Assembly (NCBI GenBank): GCA_039707465.1
Contig: CM077644.1
Span: 201,287,962 to 201,351,961 of the forward strand
Source of the DNA: Rhabdophis nuchalis
Lineage: Eukaryota > Chordata > Lepidosauria > Squamata > Natricidae
DNA length: 64,000 nucleotides
Direction: 5' to 3'
Numbering within the stretch: the stretch's first letter is position 1; the number at the start of each line of letters is the position of its first letter. Below the pieces are notes generated by a model that worked only from the letters and a program-made list of their open reading frames with translations, had not been told where the DNA came from and ran no database searches. Below, piece after piece: positions 23,097 through 33,481 of this stretch. Made by a program: the position numbers and the translations under genes.

Positions 23097-23217
23097 TCCT
23101 ATGGTATCCTGTAATCATGGTTAAAAATCAGCCCCATAGTCTGTTACCAATTTCAATACACAAAACTCAAGTGCAAACAATAGAATAAGGTTATCATTAC
23201 AATTTAATAAGATCAAT

Positions 23218-23265
23218 AAAAGAAGAGCAGAGTTGGAAAGGACTTTGGAGGTCTTCTAGTCCAAA
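23218..23265 (-). mobile_element. CR1 3'-end scrap
   Basis: CAGAGTTGGAAAGGACTTTG and GAGGTCTTCTAGTCCA are the last bases of a CR1 3' end in antisense. Confidence 0.6.
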
Positions 23266-25642
23266 AATGAAAGCTAGAGGAAAAAATGAATTTTTAACCC
23301 CTGTAAATACTCAATACTGAAAACCTATACTGCCTGCCTGCTCTAAAAATGTTATTTAGGTAACTAAGCTGAAACATTAGGACACAATATTGTATGATGC
23401 CTAGAATATCATTGAAGGTTGTTTGGAAACCTCAAATCACACTCTGCCTAAATGAAGATTTATAAATAATTATTTGTTGTATTAGTAGTAGTTCCTCACA
23501 AAGAAACACAAATCTGACCAGTGTTGAAATGTCTAAAGTGATTCCTTGCTTATCTCTGAACATAATTCAAGAGGCTGTTTTTTTCTTGGAAACCTCAATT
23601 GGCTTTGGATCAGGCTGGTCAAAGGAAGGTATTTTCCTTCATGAATGGCTTTCATTGCTACTGGATAGACATGAGCTGATCAAAGTGCTTGCTCTGCAAC
23701 TTTAGTCATTCTTGATTTACTACTTAAGACTTATTACAAAGTTCAGTTTCAACATATCCATTCAGTTTATTATTGGAGTCTCTATAGTTTCCATAGTCTA
23801 ATTCGCTTCCCTTATTTTATAGAAAGCCACTATGAGGGCATCACAGAAGTCATCAAGCATCTCTTCAGTGGACGAAATGGTTTCCAAAAATCTTTGAAAG
23901 GCCTGCAAGGTGCTTTGATCTAGTACCCTGTTACTTTATTTGAACTCCTCATGAGCAACTCTAGACAGCGTATTGAGCAACTTCTATTAAGGTTCAACCC
24001 TTCCTGTCTTCCCAGTCCTTTCAGTCCTTCCTGGTCTTTGATCAGTCTTAACCCATAAGATGACAGCAAGGGGCAGCATCCTGATTTGAAGAAGGACCAT
24101 GAACTGACTTTATGGTGGTGAAAAGCTCTCTGATGGCATGAGTGTCAGCATAACATTCTACCTATTCAGCCTTCCTCTACCACCACTAATCTTCACAAGG
24201 TTCTGTCTGTATTTTGGGTTTCATTAAACCGTCTTGATGTACGATCATACTGATGGACTATTATATAATCAAATAGGAGTGTTTAGCCCTGGAATGCATT
24301 CAGATGGTTTGTACTTGTTTACAAGTCTGAGCATCAGTTAGGCATGTTCCATACAAGTCTGAGCATCAGTTAGGCATGTTCCATTTTGATGGAACATTTA
24401 CTCAGAAGCAGCAAGCTATCAGATAGTGGGGAAGCAAAGGAAATGATCATTGGCAGGGTAGGTGGCCCTTAGTGGTCATTCATTTTTGTATCTGTGGCAG
24501 CAAGATGTCCAGCAGCACCCAGGGCAACAAGGCAGTCCTCCTAGGTGTTTGTGTGTGCCTGTATTTGTGCACATGCATACCTATACATTATACACACAAA
24601 CACATATCCATACATACTCACACTGAAATATTCACGCATGTATAAATAAGGCAATTTGAATTTTTAAGAAAAAACAATTATTAGATTGTTTAAATTTTAG
24701 ATTTGCTGTGAACTTGAAATTTAGGCCACAAGGTCCTCCTGTGTTGACCCTAAATTCAATCACAGTTTAGAATTAAGTATAGTTAATCTAATATAAAAAT
24801 GATAAGGAGGGAATATGTGAAACTGAAAACAGACTAGGCTTGTGGCTGTGCGTAATGCAAAACCACAGTTTAGTATCACCAGTGATTGCAGCCTGTATGC
24901 TTTCTTTCTATTACTCAAAGGTACCTGTTACCTTTCATATCATTGCTCGCAAACCATTCACCTTTGAAAGAAGCAAAGGACAAATTAGCATCACAACCAA
25001 CACAACAGATGACTGTTTGGAGAAATGCCAGCTTTTGTATGATTGCTTCTCTCATTCCGGTCTTTACTCCGAAATTATCTAGGTCTCTAGACGTTGCTAA
25101 TGCAAATTCTCCCCGAAAGAATAAACTCCAAATTTGAAAAGGAAGGATATCAGTCAAACCATAATACAGCCAGGAAGTCTTTTTGTGAAATATTGCATTC
25201 ATAGTGTTTGAAATAAATTGGAAGATGAGGCCTTCCTGCTCCAAAGTTTCCTTTAAAAAACCCATGTATTATGACACAGTATAATGACCTTTCCCTGGTT
25301 TCAGAGCAAACATTCACAAAAGACGTATCATTCTTTCCTTCAGACATTAATCATGGAAGTCCCACTGTGTCACCTGTCTTAATTAAAAAGAAAAATACAG
25401 ACTCTTCTATGAAGCTTTGGATAATAACATTTCATTGAAATCTGTCGAAGAGAAACGAAAATACTCAGCACATTTCAGGAGAACAAAATGATAAAATAAA
25501 TCTTATTTTGCCTCTGGCAAAAGAAAAGGAAAAGAAAGAAACCCAAAAAGTAATAATTGAACTACTTATCTTTTCCTAGATGTTACTGTGTGTTTTCCTC
25601 TATACTAAACTTGATAGGTATTATGATTGTTCATACAAGAAG
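23266..25642. other. no gene; unique-looking sequence
   Basis: No supported coding sequence. Frames at 24840-25347 overlap each other on both strands without domain content. A 32-bp tandem duplication lies at 24321-24384. Confidence 0.4.
24321..24384. repeat. 32-bp exact tandem duplication
   Basis: The unit beginning ACAAGTCTGAGCATCAG is present twice, at 24321-24352 and 24353-24384, without a mismatch. Confidence 0.95.
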
Positions 25643-25920
25643 GCTTATATGTTTATTCAATTTCTATACCGCTCCTATCTCCCCAATCGGACTCAGGGCG
25701 GTGCACAGGAAATTGAAAATAATACAAACAGACAACAATAAATACAGTCGTAACATTAAAATGCAATTAAATTAGGAACCTGTGCTAAAATGTTCAAGCT
25801 AAAAATGTTTAGATCCCTACCTAATCCAATTAAAATGATATCAAAATCTAGGCTCTAAGCTAGGCCGGCTAGGTGAAAAAAGTGTGTCTTGAGTGATCGG
25901 CCCTGCCACAGAGAAGGCCC
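25643..25920 (-). mobile_element. CR1/L2-type LINE 3' UTR fragment
   Basis: TCTATACCGCTCCTATCTCC, GACTCAGGGCGGTGCACAGG and TGCCACAGAGAAGGCCCTG are the antisense 3' UTR and extreme ORF2 end of this window's main LINE family. The 5' truncation coincides with the start of a pentanucleotide array. Confidence 0.75.
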
Positions 25921-26140
25921 TGTTATGTTATGTTATGTTATGTTATGTTATGTTATGTTATGTTATGTTATGTTATGTTATGTTATGTTATGTTATGTTA
26001 TGTTATGATATGATATGATATGATATGATATGATATGATATGATATGATGATATGATATGATATGATATGATATGATATGATATGATATCAGATGTGATG
26101 GTATGGTATGGCATGACATGGCATGGCATAGTATACTTTG
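25921..26140. repeat. TTATG then ATATG pentanucleotide array
   Basis: About 17 TTATG units change to ATATG units near 26005, then decay through GGTAT/GCATG variants to about 26140. It starts exactly at the truncated end of the LINE fragment. Confidence 0.95.
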
Positions 26141-28698
26141 GTACATATTTACAGATATTGTTGCAGGATGTAACCTGTTACAAGTAAAGCTGCTTTTTGC
26201 AATTGACTAATACTGATTTTGCCAATGCTAATGGTGTTCAAGTGGTGCTATTATTATTGTTTTACTGCATCTCTCCATTCCAATAATTTGATAGCCAGAC
26301 TGCACAGGTGACAATTATGCAGATTATTTCCAGAATGGTGCTTAGTTACTCTACTTACTGAGGCTAACTGCCAGTAAAGATAATGGGACCCTCTTCTGAA
26401 CAGAGATGTGTAGATTGGTCTGTTCACCTGCAAACCTGTATGTCATGAAGAGTAAGCATTATCAGACATAATGGGGCCTTATTTCTAATTACCATGTATG
26501 TTTACATTGTGAAACCATTTATTCCTTTGCAGTTATGCATGCTGCATTCATCATAATGTAATAGCTCATGAATCTGGGAAACTGGTATCTTCATACAACC
26601 AAAACAAAGATGATTGACCATCCTGAGCTGCAGCTTAAAGGAGGAATTAGATCTGTTTCCATAGAAACGATGAATTATAAATCTTAGTCAGTGAATGGAA
26701 ATTATGATGTCTAAAATGACAATACTGTCAGTCTCCTTGCTGCAAAATACTTTGACCATTAACTAAAAAAAATCAGTTATTTTGCACAGTTGCTGGCTTG
26801 ATACATGGGGCTCTTTTAAGATCAAAGCGTTTTTTAAAAACCTATGTGCAATCTTCAGTTTTGCCCATATTTCTTCTTATTCCAGCAAAGCCTATATACA
26901 GATGTTATTAATTTATAACTAGGGCAGGAATCCAAAAGGAATATTTTGTTGGTTCCCTTGGTTTTCCCCAATGGACTTCTCCAGCTGCTGAAACTAAACT
27001 ACATAGGAACACAAGAAAGAATTTTCCCTTTTCAGGAACTTAATGGGATAAATTGGAATAAAGCAGAATCAGAGTTATAGACTTCTTTGGTTATATTTCA
27101 TTTTTGCTAGAAGGAATTCTGCAGGTACCAGTATTGTTTCTTTCAACCAATGTGTTCTTCTCTTATTCCTATACATTTCCATAAAATTAACACAAAAATA
27201 ACCTAAATTAATTTGTTTCCTTTGAGACTGGACTCAGTTTGTTGCCATTTGAGGGGAAGGAGGATTTCATGCTGCCCCAGGACTGATTGGAGGAAAAGTG
27301 TGCTTAGTTTTTATCTAGAGCAATTGCATGCACTAAGGAGGTAATTGTTATTATAACATGACATTAATCTTTTTTCTCTCCACTGGAAGTACTTCCAATA
27401 TAGTATACTTACGAGGTTCTAATCCACAATTCAGCATATAAATCAGAGCTGCAGAGTTCATTAAAGCAAATAATTCTGCCAAGATACTTTTCTTAGCCGC
27501 ATTCATCCATCTTACTTATGCAGGCCTCCCTTCTCTTTTTTGCCTACTCATTCACTCTGCTTACAGAGATTTGATAATTGATGAAGTATAATAAAGCATT
27601 TATTTTTAAAAGAAATGTCCCAGTTAACTGTACATCAAATGAAAATAGAAGGTACTTTTTCTTAAACCATGTTTAAGTAATAAATTGTAATTTTCCCATC
27701 AGAAATTCAGATACCACAATTTTATTAATGAAATGTCTATTGAGGTAGAAAGGACACAATTTTCCATTTTGGGTTTAGGACATCAAAAAAGAGCATTAGA
27801 GGAGCCTGAAGGAAAACACAAATGAATTGGCAGAAAAGTTCTATTTTCTTTCAGTAGAAATCTTTGTGGAATATATACTGTATATATATATTGCTAATGA
27901 AAGATCCACTTTCATTTCTGAAAGGCCAATTCAAAAAAAAAAAAAAACCCTTGGCTAACAAGCCAAGTGAAAATAGTTTTAATATTTTCTTAAATAAGCA
28001 GTGGTAATAGATGGATTTGACTATCTTCAACCTTTTGTGCCTTTTTTTTCTCTGAGACGTAAGAATGGCTTCCTCATTTCCACTCTAACCATGTTGTGGT
28101 TATTCATTTGCTAGTTTGTTTCACTGTTGACTGGGTTTCTATGCCTGTTTTCCATGTTCTGCACACATGACTGAGCCAGAACTCAGCCAGTGTAAAATCT
28201 GTCTACCTCCATTGACTTTGATTTATACCATGGACTCTGTGACTTGATTAATTTCCAGTCCATCATCCATGAGAACAAGGGGAAAATGGCAAGTGAGATG
28301 GAGGCTGAAGAGTTCCAAATACTTATTCTAATATAATCTTAAGCATTAATTTCTGACAGCATAGGCTTATGCACACAAATTTACCCGTGTCAAAGACCTT
28401 TCTCTTTATCAGTAGCTGTCCCTCTGTAAAAACAACCTCTCATTTTCCACATGCAGGTCTTTGAAGCTGCCTTTGTATTTCTAATTCCAGATTTTAATGC
28501 TAGGAGAAAGAAAAGAACATCAACCACAGTCATTTGTTAGAAAAATATTATTGTAATTTCCCCCTTTTTGTGGTTGCATTTATATGAGACTTAAATAAGC
28601 AGTAAATAAGCAGTAAGCACTGACAGTGTTGCTTAATTATTATTAGAATTGGGGAGAAATTAATTGTAGCCCATTTTTAAATAAATTTACCTTAATCA
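26141..28698. other. no gene; candidate conserved non-coding patches
   Basis: Repeat-poor and frame-poor. The stretch 26500-26730 (for example TTTGCAGTTATGCATGCTGC and TTTCCATAGAAACGATGAAT) looks unique and non-degenerate. Conservation is a guess that needs alignment. Confidence 0.3.
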
Positions 28699-28700
28699 TA

Positions 28701-29031
28701 CCGTATTTTTTGGAGTATAAGACGCACCTTTTTTCCTCTAAAAAGAGGCTGAAAATCTGGCTGCGTCTTATACATAGAATACAGCATGTTTTGCCTCCTG
28801 AAACTCTGCCCCTTCACCAAAAGGTGAGGCATTTTTCCTCGTTTTGCCCCCGCCCCCAGGAGCACTCTGCAAGCCCCCCCCCCAAGGCTATTCATGCCTT
28901 TTATTTGAAAAAATAAATCTTTCTGTCCCTCTCTATCCCTCTATCTACCTACTACTTTAAAAAAAAATTGCCTCTTCAAAACCTGGCTGCGTCTTATATT
29001 CCGGTGCATCTTATACTCTGAAAAAATACGG
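28701..29031. mobile_element. TIR element (CCGTATTTTTT family), TA-flanked
   Basis: CCGTATTTTTTGGAGTATAA at the left and TTATACTCTGAAAAAATACGG at the right are inverted repeats. TA flanks both ends (28699-28700 and 29032-29033). The inner GGCTGCGTCTTAT motif also occurs at both ends of the interior. It is 331 bp with no transposase. The superfamily is not certain. Confidence 0.75.
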
Positions 29032-29033
29032 TA

Positions 29034-29536
29034 CTTTCAGAACATATAGGCATAAATATATAGGAAAATACAGAAAATCCAGTATGCATGTGTTTCACAA
29101 CATCCACACTATTCCAGATTACAAATACTCATAGATTTATGTATACATGCATACATACATACAAAATACATATATTCAGAAAGCCAAGAGTCATGAACAA
29201 CAAAAGCAAAACTTGAGTGAAACAAAAAGATTGTTTGCCCATAAATTAAACTGAAGATACAACTAAAGATCAAGATAACTTGATGAAAAATGCAGGACCT
29301 ACTCTTCAGAAATTTTGATTGGCATTTATGATTTTAACTTTGGAAATGGATAATCAGTTAACTTATGGTGGATAAAAAGAGTTTTACTTTTACTTTTCTC
29401 ATATTTTGAAAGAGAGAAATATTCTATGAATCTCTGCTTCTCCAGAAACATCATCCAAGTTCAATAGCTTGTGAAAGACTGCCTACATGTAGACACTATT
29501 TTGGTACTTATGAGCACATCTAGAATTTGTATAAAA
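29034..29536. other. no recognisable feature
   Basis: A+T-rich. A short ATAC/ATACATAC run lies near 29140-29165. Confidence 0.35.
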
Positions 29537-29538
29537 TA

Positions 29539-30207
29539 CAGGTAGTCCTTGACCTTGTGTTGATTCCAAACACAATTGGAATCAGAATTTCCGTTGCTAA
29601 GCAAGGCATTTTTAAATGAGTTGCATGTGAATTTACAATTTTTGCCATAGTTGTTAAGTCAATCAGTGCCATTATTAAGTGACTCAGGTTGTTATTAAGC
29701 AAATGGGGAAGTAAAAGCTTCTCGATTGATTTTGCTTCTCGGACGCCAGTTGGAGGGTTGAAAATGGTAATCACATAAATCCAGAATGCTGCAGCTGTCC
29801 TAAATACATGCTGGCATCTGAATTTTGATCACATGACTATGGAATTGCTGCAACAGTCATAAATATGAGGACTGGTCATAAGCACTTGTTCCAATGCTAT
29901 TACTATGTTTCCTCAAAAATAAGACAGGGTCTTATTTTCTTTTGACCCCTTGAAATAAGCACTTGGCCTTATTTTCGGGGAGATCTTATTATTTTTGAGA
30001 TGCAGGAGGTAGCGAGCTTGGTCACCTCATGGCTGCTGTTATGTTGCAATATTTTCAGGGAGGGATTATTTTCAGGGGAGGGATTATTTTAGAGCATGCA
30101 CTCAAAAGCCCAATTGGGTTGATTATCCAGGAAGGTCTTATTTTCGGGAAAACAGGGTAGAACTTTGAAGGTCACTAAACAAATGGTTGTATGTCAAGGA
30201 TTATTTG
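29539..30207. mobile_element. mariner-type MITE, copy 5, with nested element
   Basis: CAGGTAGTCCTTGACCTTGT at the left and ATGTCAAGGATTATTTG at the right are TAGTCC-family ends. TA flanks both (29537-29538, 30208-30209). A second TA-flanked element sits inside at 29906-30157. With it removed, the MITE is about 415 bp, close to its relatives. Confidence 0.7.
29906..30157. mobile_element. TIR element (AAATAAGACAGGGTCTTATT family), nested
   Basis: It begins TGTTTCCTCAAAAATAAGAC and ends TTATTTTCGGGAAAACAGGG, inverted copies of each other. TA is duplicated at 29904-29905 and 30158-30159. Removing it restores the host MITE's reading, which dates it as the younger insertion. Confidence 0.7.
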
Positions 30208-30596
30208 TAAGTAAGTAAAACTTTAGGTAGAAGCAATGTTAATATTATGTTGGATCACTCACTGTGTGTTAAAGATTGCATGACTGTAGCATTTGCAATT
30301 TATAAGGATTTAGGAATCATGGACTTCAAGCATAGAAATAGCTTAATAATATTATTCCATATTAAATGGAAAAAATGTATATCTGATTTATAGAAAATGG
30401 TAAATGTTTACTTTTTTTGCAACCATTGCAAATTATTTTAATCAATAGTGACTCTGTTAACAAATTCATTGAAGTTATTTTATTGATAATTATCCAGATT
30501 CTTATTAGGATCACTTTTAAAGTTACATTACATTGTTAATACTTGTTAATATATTTTTCTGTTGATTAGTTTTCCTTAAATGACCATCCACACTTT

Positions 30597-30775
30597 TTGT
30601 TGTTGTTTAGTTGCTTCATTGTGTCCCATTCTTCACAACCCCATGAACACAACCCGTCAGGCCTCCTGTCTTCCCAGAGTCCCCCCAAATCTATGCTCAC
30701 GCCATCAATGACACTACATAGCTATCCCCTTCTCCTTTTACGTTCAATCTTTCCCAACATCAGGGTCTGTTGTCT
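30597..30775 (-). mobile_element. RTE/BovB LINE fragment
   Basis: TTGTTGTTTAGTTGCTTCAT, CACAACCCCATGAACAC and TTTCCCAACATCAGGGTCTG follow the antisense of BovB-type LINE ORF2 and its end. The copy is short and diverged. BovB is abundant in squamates. Confidence 0.55.
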
Positions 30776-30776
30776 C

Positions 30777-30822
30777 AAAGCTGCTTTTTCAAGAAGCAAC
30801 TGGACTGTCTGGTTTTTCTTTT
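30777..30822 (-). repeat. left arm of inverted repeat around the Rex1 relic
   Basis: GCTTTTTCAAGAAGCAACTG, GACTGTCTGGTTTTTCTTT is complementary to 31652-31693 (AAAGAAAAACCAGAAAGTCC, CAGTTGCTACTTGAAAAAGC). The right arm belongs to a longer repeat (about 31600-31735). Confidence 0.7.
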
Positions 30823-30840
30823 GCTAGCTCAGAGCTGTAG

Positions 30841-31345
30841 AATAATAATAATCTTTACTGTCATTGTAATAAAATTACAATGAAATTTGTTTGAGCGTTG
30901 TGCTAACATTTGCATCAGGTGGAATATAGACAGCAGTGATAACTATAACAGAAATCTCTTTAGATAAATAAAATGGCCGACAAATGACAGTTGAGAATTC
31001 CATGTCTGCAGAACAGTGTGTATAAGCAACTCTACTGTTAGTACACCAGTTATTATGTGTGTAAATACACAGTCCTCCACCTTTGCTTTTAGCAGAGTTG
31101 TTGTTTCTGTCAAAGCGGTGTGTGGTGTGGTTAGTTAGCTCCACAGATGCATCCAGTACAAATGGATGAAGCCAGGTCTCTGTGATGATCATCACACAGC
31201 AGTCACAAATGAGCTTATTCGCTGCCATCCATAGCTCTAGTTCATCAGTTTTGTGGACAAAGGATCTAGAGTTGGTTAGGAAATGCTTGGTAATGCTGGT
31301 CTGTGAGGCTGCTTCCGTAATCGAACTAGCAAACCTGCTCTGCAT
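30841..31345 (-). pseudogene. Rex1-type LINE: endonuclease domain joined to 3' tail
   Basis: A 156-codon minus frame (30875-31345) reads an APE-like endonuclease start: KTDELELW, IITETWLHP (the catalytic-type ET pair), GGGLCIYTHNNWC, CRPFYL, VIVITAVYIPPDAN. It then runs straight into a Rex1-type 3' end, AATTTCATTGTAA, then ACAATGACAGTAAAG and an ATT tail. The rest of the endonuclease and the whole RT are missing, so this is an internally deleted, non-autonomous copy. In an intact Rex1 the endonuclease nicks target DNA for priming. Confidence 0.75.
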
Positions 31346-31599
31346 CCCCGCTTCTGCCTCGGCTCTCTTCGCTGCCTCCTAGGCCAAACAACGATCCATG
31401 GAGAGCCTGGCAGTTTTACTGTGTCACTTGGTATATTATGAGAATGCTGGAAGTCGCTGGTAATATCGAGTCAACTAGAAGATCCAATCTTTAATAATAA
31501 CTTAATAATAACTTAATAACTCCCTGCGGGTATAGACTAGTTTTTGCCTAACTCTACTGTGACACCAGGAGCTCAAAGCCGCTACACCTAAGCGCACTG

Positions 31600-31735
31600 C
31601 CTTCTTGAACGGATAGAAGCTTCTTGGATGAGAAGTGAGACATCTTCAAAGAAAAACCAGAAAGTCCAGTTGCTACTTGAAAAAGCACCTTTGGGACAAT
31701 CATGACCTGGATGACTGAGAATCTCCACAATGAGC
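31600..31735 (+). repeat. unclassified interspersed repeat (right arm)
   Basis: AGAAGCTTCTTGGATGAGAA, GTGAGACATCTTCAAAG and AAAGCACCTTTGGGACAATC form a block I recognise as interspersed in reptiles, but I cannot assign its class. Its inner part is inverted at 30777-30822. Confidence 0.5.
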
Positions 31736-31836
31736 TCCCTCTTTTTATTTACTATCCACATACAATTCAGACAATGGCTAAACCTATTTGCACTAATAAG
31801 CCTTAAAACATCCTTGGATAGAAAGCAAATTTTATA

Positions 31837-32231
31837 CAGGTAGTCCTCGATTTATGAGCAAAATTGAGCCCAGAATTCTTGTTTTTAAGTGAAACATGTG
31901 TTAAATTAATTTTGCCCCATTTTATGACCTTTCTCACTACATTTGTTGAGTGAATCACTGCAGTAGTTAAGTTACTAACAAGGTTGTTAAGTGAATCTGG
32001 CTTCCCCATTGACTTTTCTGATAAGAAGGTTACATAAGGTGATCACATGATCCCGGACACTGCAACCGTCATCCATATGAGTCAGTTGCCAAGCATCTGA
32101 AATTTGATCATATGACCATGGAGATGCTACAAAAGTTGTAACGGTGAAAAATGGTCATAATTCACTTTTTTCAGTGCCATTGTAACTTTTAATGGTCACT
32201 ATGTGAACTGCTGTAAATCGAGGATTCCCCA
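31837..32231. mobile_element. mariner-type MITE, copy 6
   Basis: The best preserved copy: CAGGTAGTCCTCGATTTATG at the left, GTAAATCGAGGATTCCCCA at the right, TA at 31835-31836 and 32232-32233. The length is 395 bp. The interior keeps CATTGACTTTTCTGATAAG and GGTGATCACATGATCCCGG. Confidence 0.75.
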
Positions 32232-32349
32232 TACCTAACATACACAAATGTTTGAACAATTCTATATTTTAATATGTTTTTCGATTTAATATGCTACTTA
32301 AACCTGAGTGGGGATATTTACATCTTTTCTTTCTCTATTCTTAGTGGCC

Positions 32350-32396
32350 AGTCTCTCTCTCTCTCTCCCTCTCTCTCTCTCTCTCACACACACACG
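32350..32396. repeat. CT then CA microsatellite
   Basis: A run of CT dinucleotides with one CCCT break, followed by ACACACAC. Confidence 0.95.
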
Positions 32397-32685
32397 ATCT
32401 AAAGAAGAGGACACCAGGTAAAAGCATTTCTCTGGAAGATAGGAAATGAAAGTAGTAAATACATGAAGATGTACCAAGTGGGGCCAGGGTGTATAGTAAC
32501 CAGAGAACCTCTGAGAATGAAGCATGACCCAACTCTGTCACTACATATTTAATATTTGAAACAATGAAATATTTGAAATGGATGTAAATGATGTGTCCTC
32601 CTACATTAACTGTAATACAGTGGTGAAGTATTAAACAACTCTCCAGAATAAGGAGTGATTGAATAAAGCATATATATAACAGACA

Positions 32686-33062
32686 TCTGGAAACTAGCCC
32701 TAGCCAATAAACGAGTCCCAGCCACAAAAACTGACATCAGACCTAGAACAACACAGGACACCATCACCAATCATCCTCAACAAACATCAATTCCATCAAC
32801 CAATCAAGATGTGACAACACAGCCAACCAATCCGTTTAAAGCAACAAAGCCAACATTCCACACATCCCACCTATATTTATAGAAAAACGGCCGCTCTGAT
32901 CATAGTTTGCTCGCACAAGTACAAAGCCAAAGGCACCAACCTGAAGATGACAAGTGTGACCTACTCGAAACATGGCCAAGATACTTTTAATCTTACACAG
33001 AAAAAGACCCGAAAAAACCAAGACCTACATATCCATAACCATGAAAATCTATGAATATATAT
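32686..33062 (+). mobile_element. Penelope-like element 3' UTR-type block, copy 1
   Basis: GACATCTGGAAACTAGCCCT opens a block paralleled at 34568-34920. It ends with a GATGACAAGTGTGACCTACT and CTATGAATATATAT boundary. It is non-coding and diverged, and leads directly into a ribozyme-bearing terminal segment. Confidence 0.6.
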
Positions 33063-33252
33063 ATATATATACTTGTGTCACAACACCCTGTTAAGCCCCA
33101 ATTAAGGGAGGAAGCATACTGCTCTCCATTTCTGCCTTTTGGCTCATCACCAGAGACCATCTAGACAGAAAGCTATGAGTTCCGTTGTGTAATTTATATA
33201 TATGTGTGTATGTGTGTTACGTTTTTGAGCTGATCAATAAATAAGTCAAGGA

Positions 33253-33299
33253 GACTAGGATAGATTTATTTCAAGCTTTTTAGCTCTCATCAGCTAGCC
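33253..33299 (-). ncRNA. hammerhead ribozyme 1 (minus strand)
   Basis: Read on the minus strand: stem I strand GGCTAG (33299-33294), core CTGATGA (33293-33287), stem II GAGCT/AGCTT with an AAAA loop, core GAAA, stem III ATA/TAT around AATC, cleavage base C at 33259 (ATC site), then CTAGTC closing stem I with one wobble. All invariant core bases are present. The very short stem III is typical of Penelope-type hammerheads. Self-cleavage is inferred. Confidence 0.8.
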
Positions 33300-33336
33300 A
33301 TACCCTTACTGGGATTTGAGCATGCAATACAGCCCC

Positions 33337-33347
33337 GGTTCAAATCC
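33337..33347 (+). promoter_or_regulatory. B-box-like GGTTCAAATCC upstream of ribozyme 2
   Basis: The 11-mer fits the pol III B-box pattern and lies about 13 nt before stem I of ribozyme 2. The same 11-mer precedes ribozyme 3 on the minus strand (35414-35404). No A box was found, so promoter function is speculative. Confidence 0.3.
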
Positions 33348-33359
33348 CAGTAAGGGTAT

Positions 33360-33406
33360 GGCTAGCTGATGAGACCTAAAAAGCTCGAAATAGGTCTATA
33401 CTAGTC
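33360..33406 (+). ncRNA. hammerhead ribozyme 2 (plus strand)
   Basis: Stem I GGCTAG (33360-33365) pairs with CTAGTC (33401-33406). Core CTGATGA is at 33366-33372 and GAAA at 33387-33390. Stem II is GACCT/AGCTC around AAAA with one C-C mismatch. Stem III is ATA/TAT around GGTC. The cleavage base is A at 33400 (ATA site). The stem II mismatch may weaken it. Confidence 0.75.
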
Positions 33407-33481
33407 TCCCTGACTTATTTATTGATCAGCTCAAAAACGTAACATACATACACACATATATACTTTTTATTATTTTTTTTG

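Larger units (their letters stand above)
33075..33462. mobile_element. Penelope-like terminal segment (pLTR-like) with inverted ribozyme pair
   Basis: CCCCAATTAAGGGAGGA and TCACCAGAGACCATCTAGAC open a block repeated at 35163 and partly at 35655. The following 33197-33462 is a palindrome, with arms 33197-33319 and 33340-33462 and a 20-bp spacer. Each arm carries a complete hammerhead fold. Repeated terminal segments and hammerheads are established features of Penelope-like elements. Confidence 0.7.

Noticed and set aside
24840..25347. A possible host exon cluster (frames of 80-116 codons on both strands)
   Set aside because: Frames overlap on opposite strands, show no domain, and have no consistent splice sites or codon pattern.
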